DNA of 64,000 nucleotides from Buxus sempervirens. Taxonomy: Eukaryota; Streptophyta; Magnoliopsida; Buxales; Buxaceae. The position numbers were made by a program, and so were the translations under genes. Positions 22,741 to 33,800 of the stretch are shown here, piece after piece. How positions within the stretch are numbered: position 1 is the stretch's first letter; every line of letters starts with the position of its first letter. A model generated the notes under the pieces. The model searched no databases. It was not told the origin of the DNA and was given only the letters and a program-made list of their open reading frames with translations. The stretch lies in the NCBI GenBank assembly GCA_947561395.2, contig OX387186.1:39823220-39887219 (forward strand). Reading direction: 5' to 3'.

Positions 22741-23002
22741 GGTTTCTTTCTTCTGAATTTTCTCAGTTTTCAAATGCAAAAGCTTGATTGAAATATGTTT
22801 GAATTGAATTGGTATCAAAAAATATGACACCTTGGTTCCTTCTTTGAGTTTCAAAATTATGTTAAATCTTGAAAGAATATTTTATTTTATTCTTTTTTCA
22901 TTCTGTATTTTTGGAACATTTTTATGTTCTTTTCGAGGTGCCTAAGGATTATCCACAGTGTTTTAGGCATTTTATTCTGAAAATTCGGGCTGAAAAAACC
23001 AA

Positions 23003-23152
23003 TTTATATATTTTCTAAATGTATCCGACATTAAGGGCCGGATAAGGATATGTCTTATTGTATCCGGCAATAATGACCGGATACACACGTACACCTTTGT
23101 AACCGGCAATTTATACCGGATACGAATGGAATTGTTCTTAACCGGCCTGAGT
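23003..23152 (-). promoter_or_regulatory. Ogre A palindrome cluster in the leader
   Basis: Units with TATCCGGC/GCCGGATA-type arms (23030-23152) match those in the Ogre A LTRs. On the minus strand a TATATAAAT-like sequence (plus 23003-23012) follows directly. This could be a second sense promoter or a binding site; nothing here decides between them. Confidence 0.55.
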
Positions 23153-23379
23153 TGCTGCTTAATGCCGAAATGGCCCTTTTTGACTCATTTTTTCACCAGA
23201 TTAGGTTATTTTCATTCCCACTTGATGTTCACCTTGACTTGGCCTTTGAAACTTGCCCCAAATTGGGCTTTGACATCATTCTAGCTAAAATTCCCAAATT
23301 CATGAGGGTACTTGTACCCTCCATAGTTACATACCAATTGTTGGACTTTGTACACTTGGTTGCCTCTTGCTTGGACTTT

Positions 23380-24858
23380 GGGTAGGATGACCATTAAATT
23401 GAGTTGGAAACTCATCCTATGGGTTACACCAACCTTAGGTTATAAACATTTTTGGGAAAAATTTCATCCCAAGCATATGGACATCGTGGCTTTTAATTCA
23501 CATGAACATAAAAGAATACATGGCTTTTACCTTACCACCTTGTGTTACCTTCGATATGGTATTATACCTTGGCCTGTGAAACATGCAAACGGCCTTCCCA
23601 CATTTACACCCAATTCCCCAAACGCAATTGTGTACTTTTAGCTGAAAACGTGTTTCTCCACCTTCAAGCGTATGGTTTTTGGGTTTTGGCTTAATTGGCA
23701 ACTTAGAACTCAAGTCTAGTGATGCCCGGAATCGAATCACAGATCCCATTGTCATCACATCATTGACTCAAATTCTAAGGTGAATGTTTTCACTTTCGCT
23801 TTCCGAAGTCACGACTTCGGTGCGCCAAGCTACCCACATTCATGGTTCAACTTCCTAAAGGTAATGGGTAGGCTGTGCAAAGTGTTTAAAGTGCTCAAGT
23901 GCATTTAAAATTGAGGTACATTCACAACGTCCCAGCCCCTTGCCACTCTTTTTCGTAGCCATGCATACAATTTCAAACCAAGGCATATGCAATCATATTG
24001 AAAGCAACATACAAGCCAATAAAGATGGTAAACACCCAAACATGCTCATGACCAAAAGTGACACCCAAAACATGTTATTGTACAACAACAATTAAAACAT
24101 GGAAAGCATGCTTGAAACCCCAAAAGTATTACCCAAATTTCTAGATTTTCATGCTTTTTCTCATGCTCAAAGTGTACCATTTCTACCCAAATTGAGGCCT
24201 AAAAATTCAGCACTACTTGACATGATATAATAAAGGGTTTGATAGTTGAAACATGCTTGAAAACCCCCAAAACATACACTAAAATTTCCAGATTTTATAT
24301 CCTTCATTTTTGGTGCTCAACATGCATTGTTCCTATTCAAATTGAAGCCTAAAATACAGCAACTAACAATTTGGCACAAGAGGTGTTTTAATTAGGGATA
24401 ACATGCTTGAAAAGTTCCACAATAGCTCCAGCATTTCCAGATTTTTCCTCATTGTTTTCCTACTCAAATCATGTCCCCTATACCCCAAATCAAAGCATGG
24501 CATAAAAAAACATTAAGCACAAGAAGGCATTGTTCATGGGAATCATGTTTGAATGCCCCAAAAATTCTGAACTCCTAGATTTCATGCTCCTAATTTTTAG
24601 GTTCAAACCATGGCATTAAAAATTCAAATTAGAGCATGTTATCACCAAGTATCAAAATCATGCTTCAAGATAGGCTTCTCTTAAATCAATCTCTAGGCAA
24701 CACCAAGCAACACATACATGTCTTGATCCATATAAATTTCAAAGCATCCCAATCTGATTTGAAATACAACAATATGCACAAATGAGGTAAACAAAATAAC
24801 AAGAATTCAAAAGTAGAGAAAAGCATGAACAAATACACAAAATGGCTTAAATCCACAA
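23380..24858 (-). other. Ogre A leader, partly conserved with Ogre C, no gene
   Basis: Two blocks are strikingly similar to Ogre C although the LTRs have diverged: 23640-23700 with 63001-63060, and 23775-23965 with 63130-63315. They include CTGAAAACGTGTTTCTCCAC and TTGCCACTCTTTTTCGTAGC. No convincing ORF spans them. The remainder (23970-24858) is AT-rich with repeated ACATGCTTGAAA-type phrases. Conservation of non-coding leader suggests an RNA-level role. Confidence 0.6.
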
Positions 24859-24859
24859 G

Positions 24860-24877
24860 TCCCCAGCAAAGTCGCCA
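24860..24877 (-). other. Ogre A primer binding site
   Basis: The minus strand reads TGGCGACTTTGCTGGGGA, two bases from the LTR end. This is the form known from Ogre elements, complementary to the 3' end of an Arg tRNA. It fixes the right LTR as the 5' LTR. Confidence 0.9.
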
Positions 24878-26813
24878 GTTGTGAGACACGGGAAAAAATC
24901 ACCGGAGATGATTCCCCCTCCGTCAACACACGGGGCTCAACATAAAAAGTAGGAGAGTCGCCACCATTCAGATTTTGGGTGTGAATGGACACCAAAAGAT
25001 TCAAAGATAGTCAAAAATAGTTAAAAGGCAAATTCTAGAGTAAAAATAACTCTACTTGAAAATCAAATCCAGATATGGGTAAGGGGATTAGATTATGAAC
25101 AGGGAAAGGTGTTAGGCACCCCCATTCACCCACACAAGGTGGTTGCCAAGTGTTTGTTCATGCAAAAAAGATAAGAAAGCTTGCTAAAAATCATTAAAAA
25201 CATTGGAAAAGAATTAAGCCAATGTGTGATATTTTCACATGAGGAATCCAAATGGATTCTAGATCCTCTTTTATGTCAATATCACTTCTGGAATATCACA
25301 AAAAGATGGAAGTCAAAACACAAGTTGCACAAAACCAAGTTGAGGCAAATCCGGAAAATTTGGTAAAAAGCAATGCCATTTGTCTTGAAATCATTCAAAA
25401 TCAATTTTAAATTGAATCAAACCAAATCCATTTGAAAGATCATGGTAAATAAGAGACTCATGCAAAATTTCAAGTAAATCCGGTTGAAATCCTAGGATTT
25501 ATGCTCCTTTAAAGTTGCTGCTGGGGAAAATCAAAAGTGAGAAGCATGCAAGTTTGGAAAATCACCTAGAAACCTCCACTCCATAAAATTCCACGAAATT
25601 TGGTGTGATTGAAGTCTGTATAGCCATCTTTCGAACGAAACTAGCCTCATACAAAAATTCATTCGGATGTGCCTTGGGTGGTCTCCCGAACAGACCCCGA
25701 AGATCACAGATTTACCCAGAAAAGTACTGATGAGCAGCTCTGGGTAAATCTGTTACCAATAATACAAATGGAGTCAAAAAATTATGAAACCAACTGGATT
25801 TGAAAATAGACTCATAAAGGAGTGCCTAGAAACAAAAATCACTCAAATCGGATTTAAAACAAACACATGGCGCTCAGTCGAAGTGATAAGTTCCGTATTT
25901 GAACCTAAACTGTCCAATCAACTTCGACAGAGAGGTGTCAAACATCCGCTTGATAGAAATTAATGAAATTTGGTAGGCACAAACTAGACAGCCTCACCTT
26001 TCCCATGGTTCTAGAATCACTCCAAAATTCATCCAGACGATGAAGTTATGAGTGTCCAAAGTAGGGGTACAGTTGCTGTCAAGTTAAGCCTTTTTTGGGA
26101 AAAAAAATATTCAAAACTGTGACAAAGTGTGTGCAATTCGTGCAAGATGAACACAAATACTTTAAAAAACATTCAAAGACATTCCAGAATTGATTGAGGC
26201 CATTTATTTCAGATTTATCACAACGAATGTAATAAATCTCCAAATGTGAGCCTATCCCGCCAAAATCGTGCTATGTATGTGCAAGTGTGAAATATCATTC
26301 AAGAACAATATAGCAACATAGCAGGCATTCATATTCATCAAAATAAGGTTCTAAAACAACCTAGGGTTCCGTTCCATTATCGTTTCCCTTAGTTCTCTCT
26401 CCCTGTTAAACACGGTTCTTCAAGATAATCTTGGGGTACTTTGAATATGAAACGGTTTTCAATCATTCAAAAGGCTTATGCAAGATAGGTTCTAGCACTA
26501 GGGTCAATCCCTAGTTTCGTTTCTCCTAGATCCCGCCTTCATGTTTTACGGCTAGAGGGAGTCTTGAGATACTTTGAGCCAGGGAAGGGTTTTCATACAC
26601 ATAGAAGGCCTTATTCTACAGAAAGGTAGAAGAAGAGATCTAGATCTAGAATATAAAATGAAGAAAATAAAGAAGAGGTTTGAGGCTTACTTGGGGTTCT
26701 GGAAGCAATCCGGCAGTGGTTCCTTTCTTCACTCGGAGCTCTTGGATCTCCAACTTATTGGCCAAAGTTGTTGGCAAGAGAGTTAATGGCCATTTGCTTA
26801 AGGAGGAGCCTCC

Positions 26814-26821
26814 TATTTATA
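26814..26821 (-). promoter_or_regulatory. Ogre A LTR TATA box
   Basis: TATAAATA on the minus strand, in the context conserved with the other Ogre LTRs (GGAGG near the box, GCAAATGGCC downstream). Transcription should begin about 30 bases to the left, giving about 95 nt before the splice donor. Confidence 0.7.
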
Positions 26822-26987
26822 GGCAAAGGCTAGGGTTAGGGTTGGTGAGAATTGTAGACACAACATAATGTCTATAGCCCACCAACCTTAACCCTAATGC
26901 TGTTTCCGATATTTCCCTTCATTTAATGAAGGACGTGATGGTAAAAGTGAAAAACTCTCAGAAAACCCTAATTTTGAGCAAAACTTA

Positions 26988-27131
26988 TGTATCCGGTATA
27001 TCAGGCCGGATACACAAGTACCTTAATGTATCCGGCCTGTGGTGCCGGATACACTGAGGTATGCTTATATCCGGCATGTTCCATCGGATACAAAGAAGAA
27101 CACTTGTATCCGGCCTGAGTTGCCGGATACA
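26988..27131. promoter_or_regulatory. Ogre A palindrome cluster in U3
   Basis: Four self-complementary units built on TATCCGG...CCGGATA, for example TATCCGGCCTGTGGTGCCGG, spaced about 38 bp. The cluster ends about 165 bp upstream of the TATA box. Copies also occur at 12160-12305 in the other LTR and at 23030-23152 in the leader. Confidence 0.8.
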
Positions 27132-28284
27132 AGGAAAAAAAGCCTTTTTTTCGAATTTTAACACAGGCAATACTTATTTTCATGTAATATCGTTTAAGTA
27201 AATGTCCTCGTATTTTCTAATCTCCATTTACTTAAGATATTACATGTAAATAAGCAAACACCCCCCCCCCCCCCCCAATATGTAAAAACCAAGGTATTTG
27301 TCAAGATTTAAAATCTCAAAAAATTCATTTATGCAATAACATTGCTAAAAACCTGATTACTGGGAAAAATTATCTTGAAATCTGGCTTTAAAAAATATTT
27401 CATTTTCTGGGGTCAAAAGTCAACAAAATTCAACCAGAAAAAGTTTGACTTTGCCCAAAAGATTGAATTCGAGCCTTTTCCTTTACGGTTTTGGATTCAA
27501 ATGGGTTAAGTACCTCAAACCCAATGCAAAGAATTGAAAATTCTAATAAAATATTTCTCTCCTTCAAGATTTATCAAAAATCGTGAAATTTTGGGGTGTC
27601 TACAATAACAGAGGCTGATTTGTTTGGGGGGTTTTGGCTTAGAATTAATCGCCAAATTTCAAGATTAATCGCAAGGTTGGGATTTTGAAATATTTTGACT
27701 ATTTTCAACACAAAACTCATAGAAATCATTTCCAACCTCAAAGGGGATGATCTTAAAACATCCCAACATGCTTTAAAACACTTTCCAAAACAAAGATTTA
27801 TCCCAAATCCACATGAACACAAATCTATCACATGAAACCTCATTCAAAACACAAATCTCAAACGCTAATTTGAAATATAATCAATAGAACTGGAAATCCA
27901 TGGCAAATCAATAGAAAACTAAAAAAGATTATCATACAACCAAAACCCTACGAATTTTAGCAATAAAAACCAACATGCAAGATCATTTCATCAAATTAAC
28001 CAAACCCTAGAGAGAGAATTCGAATTTTGTAATACATTTTGTTTGAAAGGTTTGCTACTTACTTGTTTAATGGAGAAGCACAACTTCCCTTCAGGCTTTC
28101 TTCTTCTCCTCCTTATTCTTTTTCTCCAAGCCTTCAAGCAAGCTCCCGCAACTTTCTCTCTTGTTCTATACGTCCAAAACAAGAAGGAGTGTTCTAAAAA
28201 TACTTAGAATTGAAATTAGGGCATCCTTTTATATGCCCAAGTTTTGGGTCTTTTAAATATACCCCTAAACAAGGCTTTTATTCA

Positions 28285-29745
28285 ACTAAAACCCTTAGGG
28301 GTACCTTAATGTTAAGTATGGGTGTACCTTAGTAATAAGTAGAGGGTACCTTAGTGTTATTTGAAGGGTTACCCAAGTGTTTTAAGGGGTTTTCCTTAGT
28401 TATTTCAAAGGCATACTCCAAGGATGCTTGGGGGTACCTTAGTTATACCAAATGGGATACCCTAGTGTGAAGTGGGGGTACCTTAGTGTTATTGAGAGGG
28501 TACCTTAATGTTTCAAGGGATTTACCTTAGTCATTCTAAGGGGTAAACTTTAGATAAGCTTAGGGGGTTTACCTTAGTTATATTGAGGAGGGGGTACTTA
28601 GCTATAGAAGGGGTGTACCTTAGTTATATGAGAAGGTACATCTAAGTAATACGAGGAGGATGTACCCTAGGTAATATAAGGGATGTACCTTAGGTATATT
28701 GGACGTACTTCAGTAATATAAAGGGGGTACCTTTAAGTAATACAAGGAGGGTATACCTTAGGTAACATAAGGGATGTACCTTAGGTATGTTGGAGGTACT
28801 TTAGTTATATAAAGGGGGTACCTTAGCTGTATAAGAGAATGTACTTTAGCTAAACAAGGGGGTACTTCAAGTAAGACAGTAGGGTACCTTAGCTAAAATA
28901 AAGGGATACCTTAGGCAATACAAATGAGGTACCTTGGGTATAATTAGGGGGTACTTTAGGTATTCGAATGGGGTACCTTGAGCAAACAATAGGGTACCTT
29001 AGCCAATATGAGTGAAGTGCCTTAGGTAATATAAGGGGTACTTTAGGTATACATGTGGGGTACCTTAGGCAAACACAAGAGGATACCTTAGATAAACACA
29101 GGGGTATCTTAGGCAAACACAAGAGGATACCTTAGGTAAACACAGGGTACCTTAGGCAAACACAGGGGTACTTTAGGCAAACACAAGGGGATACCTTAGG
29201 CAAACACTGGGGTACTTTAGGCAAACACAAGGGGATACCTTAGGCAAACACTGGGGTACTTTAGGCAAACACAAGGGGATACCTTAGGCAAACACAGGGG
29301 TACTTTAGGCAAACACAAGGGGATACCTTAGGCAAACACTGGGGTACTTTAGGGATAAATGGGGGGTAATTTAAGTAACACTTGGGTGGTACCTTGGGTA
29401 ATACATGGATGTACTTTAGGTATACTTTGGTGATACCTTGGGTAATACTTGGGTGTACCTTGGGCATACAATGAGGTACCTTGGGTAATACTTGGGGTGT
29501 TATTTGGGTATTCATGGGAGATACTTAAGGTACACTTGAAAGGTACCTTGGGCATTCTTAAGAATTACTTTGAGTATTCTTATGGAGATACTTTAAATAC
29601 CTTTGAGAGGTACCTTGGGTACTTTTAGGAGTTACTTTAAGTATTATTGGGAGTATTTTGGGGTATACATGGGTGTACACTAGTTATCCGGGAGGGTACC
29701 TGGGGTAAACTTTGGGGTACCATGGGTATACTTGGGAATTACTCT
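28285..29745. repeat. GTACCTTAG minisatellite in T3
   Basis: About 1.4 kb of loosely repeated units of about 20-30 bp with the core GGTACCTTAG. From 29085 to 29345 units become nearly identical (GGCAAACACAAGGGGATACC alternating with GGGGTACTTTAGGC), which indicates recent homogenisation. It accounts for T3's excess length and codes for nothing. Confidence 0.9.
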
Positions 29746-30010
29746 AGATACACATAAGTCTAATTTTTCAGAATTTGATTTCCCATTCACTAAAGCTAAT
29801 TGGAGAGTATCTTAGACAATTGGAATTGAGAAATAACATTAATTAAGCTTACCTTAATAACCTTCATAAAGTTCAATTGATTTCTCTAAATCCTCAAGAA
29901 TAATCCACATTTACCTCATCTTCATAACACAAATACTTAATTAGTCTAATATTCACACTTTAGATAATTAAACTAAATAATTAAGATATAATCTGGGTCA
30001 GGGTTTTACA

Positions 30011-30828
30011 CCATCAGCAATGATCAAATTTGTCCATGTGGTAGATCTGTGTCGAGGATAAGATTTTGGTCAAATCTTTCAAAACCGTACATTAAATATG
30101 GTTGTGTCGCAACTGTACTTAAAGTACGGTTGCAAAAATCTTTTTTTATCCAATTCGATCTTCTGATAAGATTTGCGTATCTTGGGACCGTATATGATAT
30201 ACGGTTGTGGTACAATCGTATTTAATGTACGGTTTTGTTAGATCTTCTGACAGATTTACAATCATCAAAGAATCAATTCTAACCATATACTATATACGGT
30301 TTGGGCATAATCGTATATAGTATACGGTTTAGCCAGATCTTTGCAAATCAAATCAGATTTGATTATTGATTTGACTGATTTGATTTGATTTGATCTGATT
30401 TGATTTGATTTGACATTTTGTCTTTTAGTGCTTTAGTTTGCCACTTGGCTGGTGTGGTTTGTGCACTTGCCATGTGGCCAGTCCTTCCTGCATTTAATTA
30501 CAGTTTTTGAGCTTGAGAGTTTTTTAACCATAACTTCTTCATTCAAACTCTGATTCACACAAACTCAGTTGCGTTGGACCCGTGTTGGGATTTCCTACCC
30601 ATTGGCTTACCAATTAGAGCTTAGGCAAAAAGACATTTCTTGTTTTCAAGGATTCAGACCTTTTTCAGGGTTTTGTTGTTTTTGGCACATTTTGGTTTGA
30701 ATAAAATTTGAGTGCTAACACCAAGCTAATAAAACATCACATGGAGAAAGATGATAAGAAAATCAGGGTCTCCATGACAAACTGTCTCAAGGACGTTGCC
30801 AAAATCTCAAGTCAATTGCCGCCATATC
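30011..30828 (-). mobile_element. LTR X, right segment, with palindromes
   Basis: Continuation of X after T3's TSD. Palindromic units with the core CCGTATATNATATACGG lie at 30083-30331, upstream of the X TATA box at 5790-5797 once T3 is removed. The remainder is AT-rich U3-like sequence ending where T5 begins. No ORF is credible. Confidence 0.6.
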
Positions 30829-33800
30829 TGTAATGCCCCGAACCCGGGTCAATGCAAAACCGACACTCAACCTGAATCCGAAGTACTACTGTAACGCCCC
30901 GAATCCGGTTCAACAACCAAACCCGGAGTGTTACTTTTGAATTGGGTCTCAGAACTAACTAAAATTTATGCGGAATTAAAACTTTTATTTCAATCAAAGT
31001 ACAATTGGCAGCATATATTAAATATTTCAATTAATACAAATTTATTATTTACAGTAACATGATCTTTAATCTGTAATAATCCTAAAACATGGTTACAATT
31101 CTACCCATGAGCACACTACCCGAATCTTGACGATCTCTCCATGCATACCTGAAAAATAGGTGAAAACGGGAGTGAGATTTACATCTCAACAAGTAGCAAG
31201 GTGCATGCAATTAAACAGTCTAATTTAAGAAATAGTTATGAGGTATTTCGATAAAACAAGGCAAAGGCAATTTAATCCAATTCATGTAAATATTCCCAGA
31301 TAAACAATAAGATATAAACAAACAACACATGTGACATCACAGGACTCATAAAGCAAGATAAGTCTTTGTACAGATACTTTTCATTGCTATGCCACCATTC
31401 GTCTTATGGGCGGAGCTACTAAGACCCTTAAACCCGTATATCACTGAGACAAGAGGTGTAGTCCCCGACTTATTGCGCATGAAACTTAAAAAGTTTGGCA
31501 TGAACCACCAGCATACAGCACCTGAATCAATACATGGAGATGGCTGCTTATCCACATATATAGAACTCACCAGCGAGGCTCAAAATGACCCTACAGAGAT
31601 GCAGACCCCCCAATGCAAACTAACTTTCAAAGGAAGCGCGAGTGCAGATGAGAGTGATCAACCCAAAATAAATACCCCTCCACTATCTAGCTTAGCCTAT
31701 GGATTTCTATACAGCTATGCCCGCTAGACACAACACACACGTAAAACAATTTATTCTGTTTACAATTGATTACCAATTTATATGCAATATCCGTAAACCA
31801 TGTTCTTAGTCAATAACCATAACTCAATTTCAAGTGAAGTACATGTATCAATCTCATTAACCTGAACTCAATTCCGTTTGAGAAAACACCGTCTAAACCG
31901 CGAATAAATCTCCAAACCAGACTCCATAAATAGTAATGCACCAAAAACATGATTATTAAAGGTTTAGACCTATTATAGTTCACAATCATAAGCACTAGTG
32001 AGTTTCCTAAGTCTTGACTAAAACATCTCTAATTAAATTATCTATTCATGTTCCACTTTTATATTTAAAACCTAAGGTATAATATTCTGTATTTTCTGTT
32101 ATCTTTCACTTCTAGCAATTCACACAGACCCAAATTGAATCTTAGGAGTTGGTTCAAATTCCTAAATCAACATTTAACATAATCTAATCCATTAATTCCA
32201 AAATCTTGACCTTTAATTCACCCTCTTGCAATCATTATTCCAAATTATTCATTTTAATACCAAATTAAATTTCGTCAGTTCCTATACCTAAATTTAACTC
32301 TCATACAGATGTTACAATAATTAAATTACTGGAAATTTTATTAAACATTAATTTTATACTCAAAATCCCCAAAATTCTGAATTTTCTGTTTGGGTCACTC
32401 AGCATGGTCGCCTAGGTGACCTGCTAGGCGCCAATGTAATTCCGGCAGTATTTCCCAGATTTTATAAATTTTTTATTTTAAGTTCTTTCTTGGTTTCTAG
32501 TTGTTCCAAATTTATTTCTTATGAACCTAAATCACACCTACAACACCCTAGACTTATTTGTATCAATTAATTACAATTGCTTGGTCATATACAAAGATCA
32601 AACCTATATTTTTAATAAGGTGGGACTCGTGAAATTTTACCACTTTGTAAGGTTAAGTTCTAGCTCCAAAAAGTTCCAGTCCGAGAACCTTTGCCAAACC
32701 TGATACCTCTGTAAACTGATTCCAATATATCGTCTCTTGGTGGAAATCACAAGACCTCACCCTCTCCAAGGGTAGAAACGGATATCAATCCAGTCTGAGA
32801 ACCACTGTTGTAACTGTTGCCAACAATAGACCTCACCCCCTCATGGGGTGGAAACGGAGCTGCTGCTGCACATCTCTCATGGAAGGCTTCTTTATATGGA
32901 GGAAACATGTAAAATAAATCCCTCTTAGTTCGCAGCACTTCCCTCATGGAAGGCCTCACCACATAAAGGAAACGCATGAAGGAAGCTAGACTTTAACCAA
33001 ACAAATTAAACAGACTTCACTTACTAGCTAAATTATGGATCCATAACGTGCTATGCCCTAAATAGTTTAAAATGATTAAACCAACCAGTAAAGTAAGGAC
33101 TTCGATTCAAACCAAAATATTTCAACATGCAAACCATTATACAACTGAGTGCGAGCAACATATTCATGGCTACTCAGGGCCAACTTACTCCCTCATGGAG
33201 TTTCCCAAAATATTTCTCATGAAAATCCAAGAATGAATCAAAATGAATTAGACAATTGAAGCACAAAACCCCTTTTATTTAAAACTGTCTATATTTACTA
33301 AAAATTAACTCAAGTCAAATCAAAATAATGCTCAAGCAAATGAAGTCATTAACACTACCAAATTCAGTTCAACAATCCACTAGAATTCTCAACAATGGAA
33401 ATTTCCATAATTTGACACAACCAGTAAAAGTAATTTATAAATTAACCAAAATTAGAAACCAGCAATCTTTTGAAGAAAACATAACCAATTTCTAATCAGG
33501 TCACAAATAGAGAACAACAAATTTAATAATATAATAATCAGGTCAAGAACTCTCCCATTAGCAAAATTTATTTTACATATTTCCAACATAATCTCTCCTT
33601 CAAATTTATACTCAACTTTACTTTTCGTAGGGTTCTATTAGTTAAATGGAAATCCTGTTTAGAATTTTGAACAAATCAATTTAAGCAACTAAGAGAATGG
33701 ACATGATCTGAAATATTAGAAAGTATAAAGTTTTACTTAAATTCCAAATCTGCCACATATGCATTAGTACTATTCAATCCCCAAAACTGAATCAGTTTTA

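Larger units (their letters stand above)
20877..26690 (-). other. Predicted leader intron of Ogre A (donor in LTR, acceptor before gag)
   Basis: The minus strand has a donor in the LTR (GTAAGC, plus 26685-26690) and, just upstream of gag, a long pyrimidine tract ending TCTTTCCCCAG (AG at 20877-20878). Splicing would remove about 5.8 kb including the primer site, palindrome cluster and both hairpin arrays. The Ogre C acceptor region (about 61352) also has a long pyrimidine tract ending in AG, and Ogre LTR donors are conserved. The donor's last exon base is A in the 5' LTR but G in the 3' LTR, a slight weakening. This is prediction only. Confidence 0.5.
10049..27604 (-). mobile_element. Ogre A: complete gag-only Ogre-type retrotransposon
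   Basis: Both LTRs are present (10049-12874 and 24880-27604) and the element is flanked by ATAAC on both sides (10044-10048, 27605-27609). The Arg-type primer site adjoins the right LTR, so transcription runs leftward. After removing nested T4, the internal region is only about 9 kb and codes for gag alone; no RT, RNase H, integrase or antisense genes remain. By alignment with Ogre C, pol is replaced by about 400 bp of unrelated sequence around 18200-18670. It would need proteins from another element, as in gag-only terminal-repeat elements. The LTRs differ by only a few percent over the stretches I compared, suggesting recent insertion. Confidence 0.93.
24880..27604 (-). mobile_element. Ogre A 5' LTR
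   Basis: Plus-strand ends are TGTGAGACACGGG and GGGGTGTCTACA. Minus-strand order is palindrome cluster (27131-26988), TATAAATA (26821-26814) and splice donor (26690-26685). A run of 16 C at 27261-27276 replaces about 100 bp present at 12437-12540 in the other LTR. Confidence 0.93.
5872..30010 (-). mobile_element. T3: T-type solo LTR split by two later insertions
   Basis: The ends are TGTAGCGCCCCAG at 5872 and GGGTTTTACA at 30010, flanked by the same five bases, CCATC (5867-5871 and 30011-30015). T3's own sequence is 5872-7394, 9886-10048 and 27610-30010, about 4.1 kb. It carries the family's donor (CAA|GTAAGTAGC, GT at 28061-28062), a TATAAAAGG near 28229-28237, GC-rich palindromes at 7345-7383 and 9886-10010, and a stem TGAGACTT/AAGTCCCA at 6348-6365 before the acceptor. 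It is unusually long because of a 1.4-kb minisatellite. A solo LTR implies LTR-LTR recombination. Confidence 0.9.

Noticed and set aside
22059-22854. ORFs repeating GHENHSKSKFFRTFGSLRIF
   Set aside because: They are frames through hairpin array II; the same DNA is open in other frames and the arm pairing explains its structure better.
23803-23820. CCGAAGTC/GACTTCGG stem as a conserved leader hairpin
   Set aside because: It is perfect in Ogre A but not paired in Ogre C, so conservation of structure is not supported.
28285-29745. Minus-strand ORFs of Pro, Leu and Tyr-rich repeats as a structural protein gene
   Set aside because: They are translations of the GTACCTTAG minisatellite; frames change with unit length and no start context or domain exists.
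31389-31727. 112-residue ORF as a host gene
   Set aside because: It lies wholly inside a T-type LTR across its repeat region, with no domain and no homologue in sister LTRs.
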